From: Polychytrium aggregatum
Lineage: Eukaryota; Chytridiomycota; Chytridiomycetes; Polychytriales
DNA length: 64,000 nt
Direction: 5' to 3'
Assembly (NCBI RefSeq): GCF_025602895.1
Contig: NW_026516361.1
Location: forward strand, 25,652 to 89,651
Shown here piece after piece: positions 1 through 11,524 of this stretch. Both the position numbers and the translations under genes were made by a program. Position 1 is the stretch's first letter. Every line of letters starts with the position of its first letter. The notes under the pieces are model-generated. The model saw only the letters and a list, made by a program, of their open reading frames with translations. It was not told the DNA's origin and searched no databases.

Positions 1-487
1 GCCGCGCTGTGCAGTCCGTCGGCCCGACCGTCACCGCGCATTGCCTCAGCAGCCCCGCGGTCAGGCCGCGTGACGCAGCTGGATCTGCTGACGTCGTCAT
101 GGGAGCGAAACCTAAATTTGTGCTGTGGTGAAGCGGCGGGGGCACATTGCGGTCTGGAAGCACAACGGTAGTGGGAACGACAGCGCTTGCAGTGAAGGCA
201 TACGCTTCGTGGCCGACCGGCTGCATCGAGAGGGATATTGCAGCCACCGTTGATGCAATCTCGACGCTGGGGGTGCGATCTTGCTGCTGAGGGCAACGTG
301 TCGGCCCCGGTCGATCCTGCCTGAGACCAGCGATGTCGCTTGGGCGCCAATCGCGCGGGGATCCGCTTGCCCTGTCAGCACTATTGTCGCATTGACCCCA
401 GCCCCGGCCCCCCCCGCCGGAGACCCGCCATCCCGCGCCGGGCACCAATCACTGACAGTACCTGATTTGCATTTTTGTGTCTGCCAG

Positions 488-3400
488 GACGGCTTGACGA
501 CCATCTCGACGGCAAGCTCGTTTGGAACGACCTCGACTGGCTCCTCGGGTGCCTCGGTCTCCATATCCAGCATCGTCAACGACGACGAGGATCAGCCGCG
601 CTTCCTGCTGCAAGAGCCCAACAGGTAAACCCATTCAGGCCCTCCCCATCGCGTCGCTCCCTTCTCTCTGTGCACACTACCCTTCCGATTCTCCCCCCCC
701 CATCATGACACCCAACCCTCAGTCAATCTGTTGCTGCCTGGATGGGCCAGACCATGCGACACTCGTGCAGCTGCCCACGAATGACTAGTAACACTCATCC
801 TCGCCCACTTATGGCTATTTCATTCGGTGCTCTGTGATGGTCGCATACTTTTATTCCGTGCCGCTATGAATCTCTCGCATCGACGTCCAGCCTGAAGCTG
901 CAGCTACACATCCAGAGTGGCGATGGCTCAACAATCGTCACAGACATGACTGTATCGCTCATTCAGAGCGTCAAGTCCGTCGTAGATCGGGTACGTTTGA
1001 TCCTGATGTACAAACAGACTGCTGCTGATCCACAGACGGCAGATCCACACCGGATCCGGTTTCTACGGGCTGTTGTCTGACCGTGCATGTCAACTCTGCT
1101 GCCTCCCCGTGCCTGTCGCACTCTGTATGCATCCAGGTCAAATCGCTCTACAGTATGTCCGGGTACTTTGTCGTCTATAGCGACGAAAAGAAGTCGATTT
1201 TGTACGACGACTTGCCGCTTGGCGTCTACGAACTCAAGCAGAATGTAAGTTTGATTGCGCGGCGACGCTTGCTGTGAAGTGACACGACAGCCCTGCCGGC
1301 GAGCATGGCATCTCTCTCCCGCATCGAAACCTGCTCTGCTCCTCTTTTGCCATCGTTGTCCATATCCATTCGTGCGCGGCATACCAACTCCCATGCTACT
1401 CTGCATCACTTGGGCTTCCTCGAACTCCCTCACTGACCCACCACCGCACCTTGCCATTGCAGTCGATCCTGCACATCCAGATTGCCACCGGTCGTGAGCT
1501 GGAGAGCCGCATCTCCCTGGAGCGAGAACGCCTCAAAAACCCCAACCTGCAACCGATTGATCCGTAAGTTTTGAGTTCTGTCGATGTATCCGCGCATGTT
1601 CTCGCCCTGGCTTACCCTCCTGGTGCTTGTTGATCACCCAACCAGTGGCAAGATTGCAACCGTCCTGGCACCCGGCAGTCTCTATCTGTCGGTGCTGATC
1701 TTCAACGAAAACAAGCAGATCGTCATGACCAAGAAGGGCCTGCTCCCCTCGATCGAGATTTGCCATCTGGGCGCCAAGGAGGTTCATAAGTTCACCTCGG
1801 ACACGGATACGTTCTTGTGGATGAAGACCACGACGCTCGACTGGGAGCCGCTCTCCAGCCACGGTGCGCCCAGCTATCCCGCTGACGATGGCTCCGAGCC
1901 GTCGCTTGCCTTCGAGTCCGATGCACTCTATCAGCGGATCAAGAACGTGACGGGGCCCAACATGGAGACGACCTCGATTCGCAAGGGCTTCCTGAAGGCT
2001 GCCTTGTCACTTCTCCAGCATCTGGATCTCAAGTCCTTCGGCGTCACCCTGAACTCGCCAGTTGCCATTCCCCTCGACTCCTCTGGCGAATCTGCTGCCA
2101 CGATGGTCCTGAGCTTGGTCTTTTACAGGATATCGGGCGACAAGAGTGCTAGGAAAAACAGCCCCATGGCAAAGAAGATGAAGACTGCCGGACTAGAGTG
2201 GTGCTCGCCCCACAAGCTCTCGTCGAATCTCTATCACAAGTCCGTCATGGCCATGAACACGGCCTTTATGCAGTTTGCCCGCCCGCAGAGCATCGACATG
2301 CCCAGGGAATCCGCCATCGATCATTCCGCGAGCACCCCCAGGCACTCGCGCTGCTCGACATCAGCCGTCTGGAGCTCGTACTGGAAAATGTACCAACGAT
2401 CCATGGCTGTCCTGCGGCCCGGTACCTACGTCGGGGCCATGTACACGCACCAAATTGAAGGAAACACATGCAAGTATTACCAAGACTCTGGGTTTTTCTT
2501 CTTCTCAGACGCACGTGGGCCGTGCTCTCGTTGACCTTGCTCTCGTTGGACTTGCTCTCCGATCCTGCTCCATCCTGAGCCTTCGTCGCTCGTGTCTGCG
2601 ATTGCCCTTGCCCTGAAAGCATTCGCGTGGCGGACCTGCAATTTCTACACACACACACACACACTGATATCTAAATGTGAATATCGTTACTTCCCGCAGA
2701 TGTGATGGTGCAGCGACACTACCAGAACATGGTCCCGGTGATGAAGCTGCCTGACGACGTCGAAGTAACTTCGGCCGACTTTTCGTTCCTGACCAGTCGT
2801 GGTGCCAGCATCCTTGATCCCGCAGACCTCGGCGGCCCATACTATCCCACGACTGCCTTCCAGACCGGCTTCCTTCGGGCCATCGAGGCGCTGTCGTATT
2901 CAACGGGACTTGACCTGCATCTGCGGCAGCTTGCCAACGCTGATCGGCCTGTGGATCTCACCAACCGAGCCCATCTCTACCTGCTCGTTGCGCCCGTCAC
3001 CAGCGAGCTGCTGTTCAACTTCAACGAACGAGACTACATGATGCTGCCACTCAAGCTCTTTGAGGAGATTCACTACGAAGTCTACGACCCGATCACCTAC
3101 CAGGACTACCACACCTACCTCAGGACGCTCTCCAGCCGGATGATCGAAATGCACCGACAGGAACGGCGCCGTGCCTCGGTCGCCGATATTAGCGATCAGG
3201 TTTCTCGGCGCGGCGAGACCATGTCCCCCATGGCACTCGATACTCCTTCCCACCAGCGGCATCCCCGACCGCCACCTTCGGTCGAGTCTGACTCGATGGA
3301 TGTCGATCCTGCTCCTGCCTCCGGCCCTGCCCAGTCACGCTCATCGTCCTATGGTCCCAGTCTAGCACCCAATGCGGCTTCGACACGCCCATCGCGGTCA

Positions 3401-3544
3401 CCATCGGTCTCCAACTTTTCCTTCCCACCGCTCGCTGCGCACATGTCCATGCCCGAGCTGCAGAAGCTTGTGCTCTACGCCCAGCAGCAGTGGATCAAGT
3501 CGCGGTGGACTCGGATCTACTTTGGCGCCTCTGGAACGCGATAG
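488..3544 (+). CDS. Unrecognised multi-exon protein, possible N-terminal ubiquitin-like fold; 5' end not found
   Basis: I do not recognise the family. Phase-consistent exons are 488-624, 891-990, 1137-1244, 1463-1563, 1646 to about 2400, and 2700-3544, with stop TAG at 3542-3544. The acceptor at 487 means more coding sequence lies upstream, and I could not identify the start. The early exons read LKLQLHIQSGDGSTI, then YFVVYSDEKKSILYDDLPLG and SILHIQIATG. This alternation, ending in a strand after an acidic loop, suggests a beta-grasp (ubiquitin-like or Ras-association) fold; that is inference. The last exon is rich in acidic and aromatic residues (FNERDYMMLPLKLFEEIHYE), then has a low-complexity Ser/Pro tail and ends ..RWTRIYFGASGTR. 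Near 2300 the best frame appears to change by one base, to a G/C3-biased frame reading HPQALALLDISRLELVLENV. Exon 5 therefore hides either a missed intron or an indel. Confidence 0.6.
2650..2667 (+). repeat. CA dinucleotide microsatellite in the last intron of the first gene
   Basis: A run of about nine CA units lies within the intron that precedes the exon starting at 2700. It is a simple repeat with no visible function. Confidence 0.9.
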
Positions 3545-5532
3545 GCGTCCTCACCCTCCTCTCCTTCTCCTCCTCCTCCTCCTCCTCCTCCTCCGATTCA
3601 ACCTCCCAAGCTCGTCCGTCGTCTGCTCGACGCCATCGATAGTCTTCATCCGTGTCCGTTGAATGTTGTACAGGCTTCCTGAGCCGGCCCTTTCCAAACT
3701 CGACACGGCGATTCAACTGGACGACCGATAGCGCACCACAAATGACCCAGCAGCCCCTCTGGCGAGCCTGGAGGGTTGCGAAGCTGCGGTTCCTGATGCA
3801 ACACACTGCTCCCCAGCCTCGCTAAGGATTGGTTCGTTTCTTTGCTGTTCTGTTTGCTGTTATTGTCGTTTACGCAGCTGCTATTTTTGTTAGCGATGGT
3901 GGCGTTGCTCTCGCGCTGTTGTTAGGATTCCCTATGCATTCTTTGGCATCTGTGACATCTTTCTTGAACGATCGAGAGGAGCTGACGATTTGTCAGAATG
4001 CCGTTGTGGGGAAGGGGGGGGGCACTGGCTTCACTGGATTGCATGGAGGGCCAACGAGCAACGGCCTATCCTGCGCTTCTTGGCTCTTCTTGGACTTGCT
4101 CTGCTCGCCGCTCCGGCCGACTCTTCCACCTGCAAATCCTTGACTTGTTGCATTTTAGTTTGTTTGGTTTCCCATGCCCCCTCTGTGCATTTGCGTTGTC
4201 CATGCCACTTCTATTCGCATCAGATCGAGAGTCCATGGCTGTGCCTTCCCCTCCCTCCCTCCCCTTTCTCCTTCTGCATTTGCAGCATCAACCCGGGGCT
4301 GCCGATTACTCTTTCTTGACATGCCCACTGTTGCCAATCGAACTTTCCCACTTCCTTTTCCCCATCACTCTTCCCTGCCGTTTGGATCGAACGGCATCGG
4401 TTTCGTATTCGGAACGAGCCTCTTTCTGGATTCCCACCACGACGCTCCCTCAACCCGCCCTCTCCTTTTATCTTTCTTCGGGCGGGGGGGGGCTCAGTGT
4501 TCGACAGATGGTCGCTTTCCCTGAGGAGTACAAATCTTAGTTGATATTGTTAATGCTTGGGACATTCCCAGCTCTGAATTACGATTTCCCTCTTACGATC
4601 TTCCCCTTTTCCCTATCTCAATAATCGTGTCGCCTTTTTTTTGTTTTAGAACAATCAGAAACTGATGAATACAGCTCTTCTACAGTCGGTCCAGACAGAA
4701 ACGGAACAGTCACTTCCTGGCTTCGGATGTCTGAACCCCGCTGACTGACTGTAGGCCCAGCGGGCAGGCCGTGAGATTGTTTCCCGTCCTGGTTGGCAAT
4801 CCCTTTGTTTTTGGTTGGCTTGGGAAGCATGGTCTTGAATACACTCGGTCGATCTCCATGGGCGATGATCGACTGGCATACCGAGATCATGTTCCTTGAG
4901 GCATTGATGTCTCGATCCCACAGCGTATGGCAGCTTGCACAGCCCTGGACAAAGTGTGGTTTCTCGATATCAAGATACTCGGGTGACTTGAGTCGCTTGG
5001 CTTCCCGGCACTGAGCATACCTGGGATGTGTTGAACTCGTTCACCGAGCACACATGGATCTTGGAGACGGATCGGTTTGGTGGTCGTCTCTGGTGGTGGT
5101 GGAATTGCTCAAAGTACTTGGCAAACCTGAGTCTCCTGGGACTGGAAGCATATCCCTTCCCTTGCTTCCACGAGGCATTCCCAAAGGCAATCACCACTTC
5201 GGTCTCACTTGGACATGCTTGCTTGGCCATGAATGCGATGAGTGGGTGTGTATTCAGGTTCCAGAAAAGTACTGTCCTGGTTAAAAACGGGGCTGTCCCA
5301 TTTCATTTTGGAAACGCTCCAAGAAATCTCTCTGCTTTAGCAGTTGCTCATGCAGTTATTTTGTCCCCGCCTTCGCTCTCGTCAGGAGGATGACAGGCAT
5401 CAACAGGTCTTTCGCAGACAACACGAGAGAGGCCTATGCCTCCTCCTGAATGAACACAACTTCCATTGGACACCGTTGGCCAATCCCTGCTCAAGTGACC
5501 GCAGGTGTTTATAACTCATGAATCGCGAGCAC
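3545..5532. other. Intergenic region, about 2 kb, containing a dispersed repeat copy
   Basis: Between two convergent genes. The first 50 bases contain a CTC/TCC microsatellite (about 3560-3597). The next kilobase is T- and C-rich; its open frames are composition artefacts with no recognisable protein. From about 4745 to 5318 lies a dispersed repeat (listed separately). I see no gene. Confidence 0.6.
4745..5318 (+). repeat. Dispersed repeat, copy 1 (longest)
   Basis: Two segments recur elsewhere. The left part (about 4770-4880, containing ATTGTTTCCCGTCCTGGTTG and GTCTTGAATACACTCGGTCG) recurs in reverse orientation at 48925-49020, and its end recurs at 39830-39880. The right part (5224-5318, ending TGTCCCATTTCATTTTGG) recurs at 37954-38052 and, diverged, at 39890-39998. 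The copies are imperfect and there is no transposase-like frame inside, so this looks like a degenerate non-autonomous mobile element. Confidence 0.7.
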
Positions 5533-8500
5533 TTACAGCGATGTCTCGAACAGATACACCGAGCGATCGTCGAGTCCAGCGACGAGCGTGCGTCCGGAGC
5601 TCCTCAGCGTGCACAGCTCTACGTCGATGACGGACGAGCCTCGGAATGGGCTCGCTGTCGAGGCCGAGTCTACAGCAGACAGGCTTTCGAGCTCAAAAGC
5701 TTCGACCACGACCATCGTCTCGCTTGCGGGAGAGAAGGATGACGGCGATGGAGAAGGCGAAGGCGAGGCCATTGCGGAAAGCGATGAGTCGAGGCGCATT
5801 CCACTCCCAGGAGCCAGCAACGGTGATCGGGGCGCCGATGCTTGAGACGCCTGCGATGCCTGTGATGCTTGCGAGCCCACTCCTAAAGGCTGTGATCCAT
5901 ATCCCGACGACCGGACATCATTCAGCGACCATATCTTGAGCTGGAATCGACAGGGACGTAATCCAGAGTTAGGGTCAGCCTCTATCCTCGAAGTGCGGTC
6001 GTCATGGATGCGGCCAATCGCTCGTCACGCATTCCAGGTGCCATCGCATTCGCTCTCCACGCGTAAAGTGGCATCGGCCCATCGCTCCGGCAGCTCGTAA
6101 ACTCCGAGGTACATTACCATGTTGGCGGCGTCATCAGGTATCAGCACGAAGCTCTCTCTTGCGCTTTCGCCCCGGCCATCTGACGGCGCGGTGAATATCC
6201 GACTTTTGGACATGACCGCCTGCCACCCTGGGTGGCGCCGGAAGTGTGTGATCCGAAGTAATTGTTCGTTGATGTCATCGGAAACGTCCGAGGCGAGTGT
6301 CCCGATAACATACCGAATTTCGGATGCACCGCGCCATACGGAGACCCACTGATTCAGCACAGAATCGAAGTGAGCCGAGGTGCAGGTGACTCCCTGCAGT
6401 ATTGATCCTGAGACAAGGTCAGTCGCGGTGATCGATACCCGGGCGTTTTTCACAATAATGATGGATCCGGACCAACCTCGATCATGCCAAATAATCGATG
6501 CGCCCTCAGCTTCGAAGCAATCGTCCGATCGGGAGAGCAATGGATGGGTTCTATCCACATGACTTACCCGAGAGTTTTTGAACCAAAGGGGTTGGCGTTG
6601 ATGTCCCTGATACTGTAAAAACAGAGCCCAGCGATGCACCAAACAGCAGGGCTTCAGCCGTGCCCGATCTTGACCTTGACCTTGACCTTGATTCTGACCC
6701 CGTCCTTGGTCGAGCGACCGAATGCAGGTAGTGAATACCCCTTCCTGCCCCGCCCATGTTGCTATCAGCCACGGATTTGATGGGTCGGGTGGCATTGCGG
6801 ATATCGAACACTTGAATGATGTTGCTGTGCAGCCCAGCGTAGACATAATTTGGATTCACCGCGTCGAAGCAGCATGACCAACCAGCAGCACCAAGCTCAA
6901 ATCTGAGGTCGAGATCTCGCGGATTAGTACGCTCACGCGAACGCATATTCCATCGGCGATGAACGATGACTACATATATCCAATGCAATCCGCCAGAGTG
7001 TACACAGGCGATAGCAGCAAAGCATGTCCCGCGCCTTCATTGCGTTTCGCTCTTGTTCCGGTGTAAACTCACGTTTGAACGATGCTTTTTGTGCTCGGCG
7101 ACGATATTTTCATGGTCCGATCCAATGACGCTGTAAGGAGCCACGAGGGATGTGCTTCTATCCAGGCGCAGTCGCGAATCACATCCGCATGGATCGCCAG
7201 CGACGGGGACGCAACCAATCTTTTGCGGCCGTTCCAAATCGAGCGGAGGTCGATTGTCGAGATCCCGTGTTGTCCACGGGAGGAAGACATGCTCACTGAG
7301 ACCAAGAATCGACACAAACCCGATCAACATGGCTGGCAACACAGGGCTTCATCGATTGTCGAGCCATCGGAAGATAGCATCCGCCAAAATGCCTCCAATA
7401 CTTGACAAGTCAATCAAATCTCTTACAATTGACATACCATAGAGATGTTCCTGTTCGCTGTTGAAGGTCAGACAGCGTGCGCTTCCTTTCTGCAGACACA
7501 GCAGCGATCGGCATCGGGTTTACAGCGCCATCCGTGGATACAATGACAAGAATTGGCAAGAATTGAGCCAGAGCTGATTAGGGACTGGCGATTCTGACGT
7601 TGCAGTAGCACGGGTTGCTTGCTGCAGCCATTCGCTGCCACCCAACTGACCTCAGCCAAGATTGACAATTTGGTATGCCAGGATCCCTCGCCCAGACTTT
7701 GTTGCGATCGCTGCGATTGTGTCTCTTGGGAACAACTGGTGACTCCAGCGTCGACTTGACTCCTAAGACTTCCTCATAGCAGAGCGGAGCAAGGCAAGCC
7801 CATCTGTTAGCCATGATAAAGTCCGGGTATGACGTGATCAAAGACTGTGATCTGCCGACCCTCCACACTGGAGAGCGGACTGCTCATACTCACATTGCTA
7901 CTTGCGCCATCAGCCGCGCAACTTCTACACGAGCACCGTCTCGCTCTTCCTTGAGGCTCTGGTTCCTCTGTATTTGCATGTCCAGCTCGTTTTCGAGCTG
8001 TCGTTGGGTGACCAGTGCCACATTCAAACGCTGCTCAGTCTCGCCTTGGTACTCTCGAAACTCAGCCTCGATCTTCTTTCGCTCTTCCGCTGTTTTTTTC
8101 ATCTGCCTATCATACAGATCGAGCTTGTTCATGTATATCACTCGGATGTCGTTCCTGGAGTACTTTCCTCTGGAGAGGCCAGCCAGATAGGACGAGATGT
8201 GGATACGGGACGTGAGGACGAAGAGACCGAGCCAATGGTGCGGCAGCATCGATGCGAATTAGAATGACTTGCAACTTACTTGCATTGCGGGCAGTTGGCT
8301 TCGTTTTTGTTGGCACACCATGCTTCAATACAGCTTGCAGTTGTTGGTGGAGTGTGAGTCAGGACCATGTGCAGCGACATAGCCATAATTCGGCTGCTCC
8401 GCTGTCGCCATTTCCCCCTCCATTCACTGTCGATGGCTGAGAACTGACTGACGGACAAGCATACCTCTTGCCAAATACATGGCCGCAGGGAAGTGATACG

Positions 8501-9438
8501 ATGCGGTGCTCTCCGGACGACGATAGCGATTCAAAGCAGCTGCATCGAACGGAGTCGTTGGTGGTGGGGCGAGTGCGTCGTCATAGCCAGCCTCCCAAGT
8601 CGCAAGCGATGATGCTTTGGCACGGCTGAAACACACTCAAACTTACATGATACAGTCGAAATCCTGCCATGTCGCAGCACAGACAAGCTTGGTTGGTCAG
8701 TCGCAGCTCGTTTCGACCGATGAACAGTGCAGAGACCCCTTGGCATGATGCTTTCCACCAGCCCCGTCGATCGACCACCAGCCAGAAGACACTCGAATGG
8801 ACACCTACATTTAGTTCATCGGCAGGCGCCAGGGTAGGTATCGAGCTCGCTTGTGGCGGATCATTTCTCTCCTTGAACTTTCGCTTATTCCTTCGGCTGA
8901 TGTGCGAAGCCGGTGGCGGATCTGGACGAGTCCCGCCATCATCGTCCGTTCCAGTCGGGCCCATGATCAGGAAACGCAGGATTAGGCCCGGTATCCGCCT
9001 GCCCAAGTTCATAATCCAAGCACCCGTCGAGCAGTGACATTATATGCAAGATCAATGATCCACGGAAGGGACGGCGGCCGGCTTTCCTCCACGAGCAACG
9101 GCGCCTCCTGCGGTTCATATTCGAGTCGGTTGGTGCGTAAGGGGCGCTGGAAGGGATGCTTAGAAGCCATTTTTCAAGGGCTCCTTACCGCCAAGTGATA
9201 GCGGATGCCCTTCTGCTTCTCTTTGGGCGAGTCCAGCGAGCCCAGCGAGGGCCGATGCTCGGGTCTCATATCGATGGAGTTGGGTCTGCCTGCCTGGCCC
9301 GGTCGCTGTCCCAGTCGCTGCCGAGCGAGGGGGCTCTTGTGGAGGCAGTATCGAGACGATCCGCGGCTCCTGCACAAGATCTTCCGAGGAGTCGCTGTCA
9401 AGGATCTCGATCTCGGAGAGAGCCACCCGGTTGCTCAT
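5533..9438 (-). CDS. RFWD3: RFWD3-type E3 ubiquitin ligase (RING, coiled coil, WD40)
   Basis: In animals RFWD3 ubiquitinates RPA and other replication-fork proteins. From the ATG at 9438 the protein begins MSNRVALSEIEILDSDSSED, a hydrophobic patch followed by Ser/Asp that looks like a SUMO-interacting motif. The RING is split by introns. A 17-base exon (8647-8663, DFDCII) is followed by 8465-8539 (CFESLSSSGEHRIVSLPCGH) and 8280-8333 (SCIEAWC..NEANCPQC), which together give an intact C-x2-C...CGH...C...C-x2-C set. Next comes K-G-KYSRNDIRVIY, then a charged coiled coil (about 7890-8190). The WD40 part includes HADVIRDCAWIE..LLTASLDRTMKI (about 7100-7250) and WSCCFDAVNPNYVYAGLHSN (about 6800-6900). 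Both match the human RFWD3 propeller in order and spacing. The C terminus (VELCTLRSSGRTLVAG..YLFETSL) ends at 5533, after a Ser-Gln-Ala repeat. Exon joins in the WD40 half were not all resolved. The gene is absent from the best-studied yeasts. Confidence 0.85.
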
Positions 9439-10490
9439 ATGTGAAGAGGCGAGAGTGTCAGTTCGGACTCGAGACGCAGATCAAGGCGGAAAAAGAAAAC
9501 GCGAGGCGATCCGAGGCAGCCGGCACCTCTGCGTTGGCCGCGGCCATCCGCGAAGGCCGCCGACACCCCCAGCCCACGATAATCGAGAGCCAAGTGCGAA
9601 GCGGATGCATCTGGCCAAGGATGCACCGACTTCTCGACGGGGAGAGCTGCATCCAGCGCGGTGATGAGCAGAGCGGATGACCACTCTCCCGTGAGCACGA
9701 CCTGCAGCAAAGGCAGATGGGAGATCTGTGGGCGAGAGCGCATGACGACAGCGCATGACGGCCAAACTCGATGGACAGAGTCGCTGGTCCTGACGAGTCA
9801 TCTGCGAGTGTCATCTGCGAGTATCATCCTCCACGACGGCGATTTACTCGACTGCGATTTACTCGACTGCGGTCCCCTCCACCGGTCATCCGACGCAGCC
9901 GGACGGCACACCGAGGCAAGCCCCCGGCCCAGAACAGACCCGAACAGACCCGAACAGACCCGAACAGGACCAGCCCGGCCAGAACGGGTCTGCCCAGACG
10001 GCATCCACCTGGGTTTCCTCGCTGCGGCTGCCTCGCCAAGGGTGGCGACGATCCACGTGTAGCCAATTCCAGCCAATGGCAGCCGGCGAGCGGTTTGTGC
10101 CGGAAGTGGTCCCGAACTGCTTCCAAAGTGGTCTGTCACAGGTCCGTCCGCAGGCTTGTTCCCCCTTGTCTGGTGCGCCACGCGCCGTCGCCACTGGCCC
10201 TCGTGGCATGACCAACCACAGCGCCGCCGACCAACAGTCGCCATGTCTGCAAAAAAAAATGAGGGGGGTGGATGCATCGCGAGCGGCTCTGACCCGGCCT
10301 GGCATGGCCGGCTGGAGACAGGGATATAAATAGACTCCCTCCCTGGCTCGTCTCTCGGCCTCCATCGACACCGCCTCGACACCACCTCGACTCGAAAGCA
10401 TCACCGCCCACAGTGTGCAATCCAGTCTGCAATCTGCAATCTATCACCGCCAACATCAGCTCAACACCAGCACCACAGCCTGTCCTCAAA
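9439..10490. other. Divergent intergenic region between RFWD3 and universal stress protein genes
   Basis: About 1.05 kb separates the two divergent start codons. It contains short tandem repeats: GATTTACTCGACTGC twice near 9840-9870 and CAGACCCGAA three times near 9935-9965. The right end carries the TATA box of the universal stress protein gene. No gene is visible. Confidence 0.6.
10325..10332 (+). promoter_or_regulatory. TATA box of universal stress protein gene 1
   Basis: TATAAATA followed by a C/T-rich stretch (GACTCCCTCC), 159 bases before the ATG at 10491. The same TATAAATA core lies before the second universal stress protein gene in this window, at a comparable distance. Confidence 0.6.
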
Positions 10491-11524
10491 ATGGCCGCCA
10501 GCAACCTCGTTCTCATCCCCATCGACTCGATCTCTGAGCTCTCGCGAACCGTCATCCTCCACGCACTCGAGCACAGCGTGGTGGCCACCGACAATGTCGA
10601 GATCCTCCATATCATCAAGCCGTCGCTGTGTAAGTTGCGGGTCCCGGCGGTGCATGGAGTGTTGGTGCATGGAGTGTTGGTGCTGTGCTGTGTGTTGTTC
10701 TGTCGATCAGCGAGTCAGTCAGTCAGTCATCTAGTCAGTCATCTAGTCAGTCATCTAGTCAGTCATCTAGTCAGTCGGCCAGTCAGTCGGCCACCCGGCC
10801 AGTCCTTCAGTCGCACTCACATCCTTCGCATGTCCCGACGCTGCCCCGTTCCTCTGTGCTTCCGCTCGTTTCTGCTTGCCTCCAGTCTCTGCCATGCAAT
10901 CTGCATACGAGCACCGCGAGATCGTCGAGGTCACCCAGCGCCTCACCAAGTTTGTCCAGGAGATTGTCCAAGCAAGCGGCGTCGCAAACAAGGTCTCGCT
11001 CAACGTGATCCATGGAGAGGCCAAGGGCCACATCATGATGGAGATCAGCGACCGCGCTCCGCGACTGGTTGTCATGGGTGCCCACCCACATGGCCCCCTC
11101 GCTGGCACTGGTGAGTTGGTGTGCGGTGTCTGTCTGTCTTTGCGGTGTGCCATGCTGCTGCGGTGCAGTGTGGCCTGTTGATGCGGTGCAGTGTGGCCTG
11201 TTGATGCGGTGCAGTGTGGTTTCTCTCGATCGGCGACTCCAGGATCGCATCAGAGCAATGCCGAGACTGGCCAATGTCGGCCACCCACTCCCACATCCAC
11301 CCACAACCACTCCCACAACCACCCACTCACTGTGTCTGCTTCAATTGCCCGCACATCCCAACCGCCACCCCAACCACCCGTCTCGTCTCCCACAATCTGC
11401 AGGCAGCATCACCGGATATGTCTCACAGCGATCCCCGTGTCCCGTCCTGGTTCTGCCTCACTCCATCGCCAAGACTGCCGTCCCGATGGAAGGCAGCAGC
11501 AGCAGCATCCCGATTGCTGCCTGA
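10491..11524 (+). CDS. Universal stress protein (UspA-like), paralogue 1
   Basis: Exons 10491-10629, 10886-11110 and 11403-11524 join in phase to 161 codons plus stop. The N terminus NLVLIPIDSISELSRTVILHA is the first beta strand and helix of the USP Rossmann-like fold, and MEISDRAPRLVVMGAH precedes the nucleotide-loop region. The usual G-x2-G-x9-G-(S/T) loop is altered: VMGAHPHGPLAGTGSITGYV followed by CPVLVLP. ATP binding is therefore uncertain, although the fold is clear. USP proteins are small cytosolic stress-response proteins. Intron 1 contains a 12-base tandem repeat and intron 2 a 23-base one, both listed separately. A canonical paralogue lies at 47.7 kb. Confidence 0.85.
10712..10785 (+). 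repeat. Short tandem repeat in intron 1 of universal stress protein gene 1
   Basis: Units of 12 bases (AGTCAGTCATCT) occur about four times, flanked by further CAGT repeats. The array lies entirely inside the intron between 10629 and 10886. Confidence 0.8.
11158..11222 (+). repeat. 23-base tandem repeat in intron 2 of universal stress protein gene 1
   Basis: GCGGTGCAGTGTGGCCTGTT plus GAT is repeated almost three times inside the second intron. It is a recent slippage or duplication product with no coding role. Confidence 0.85.

Noticed and set aside
10712-10800. Regular short repeats that could suggest a CRISPR-like array
   Set aside because: Units are 12 bases with no spacers and lie in an intron of a eukaryotic gene.
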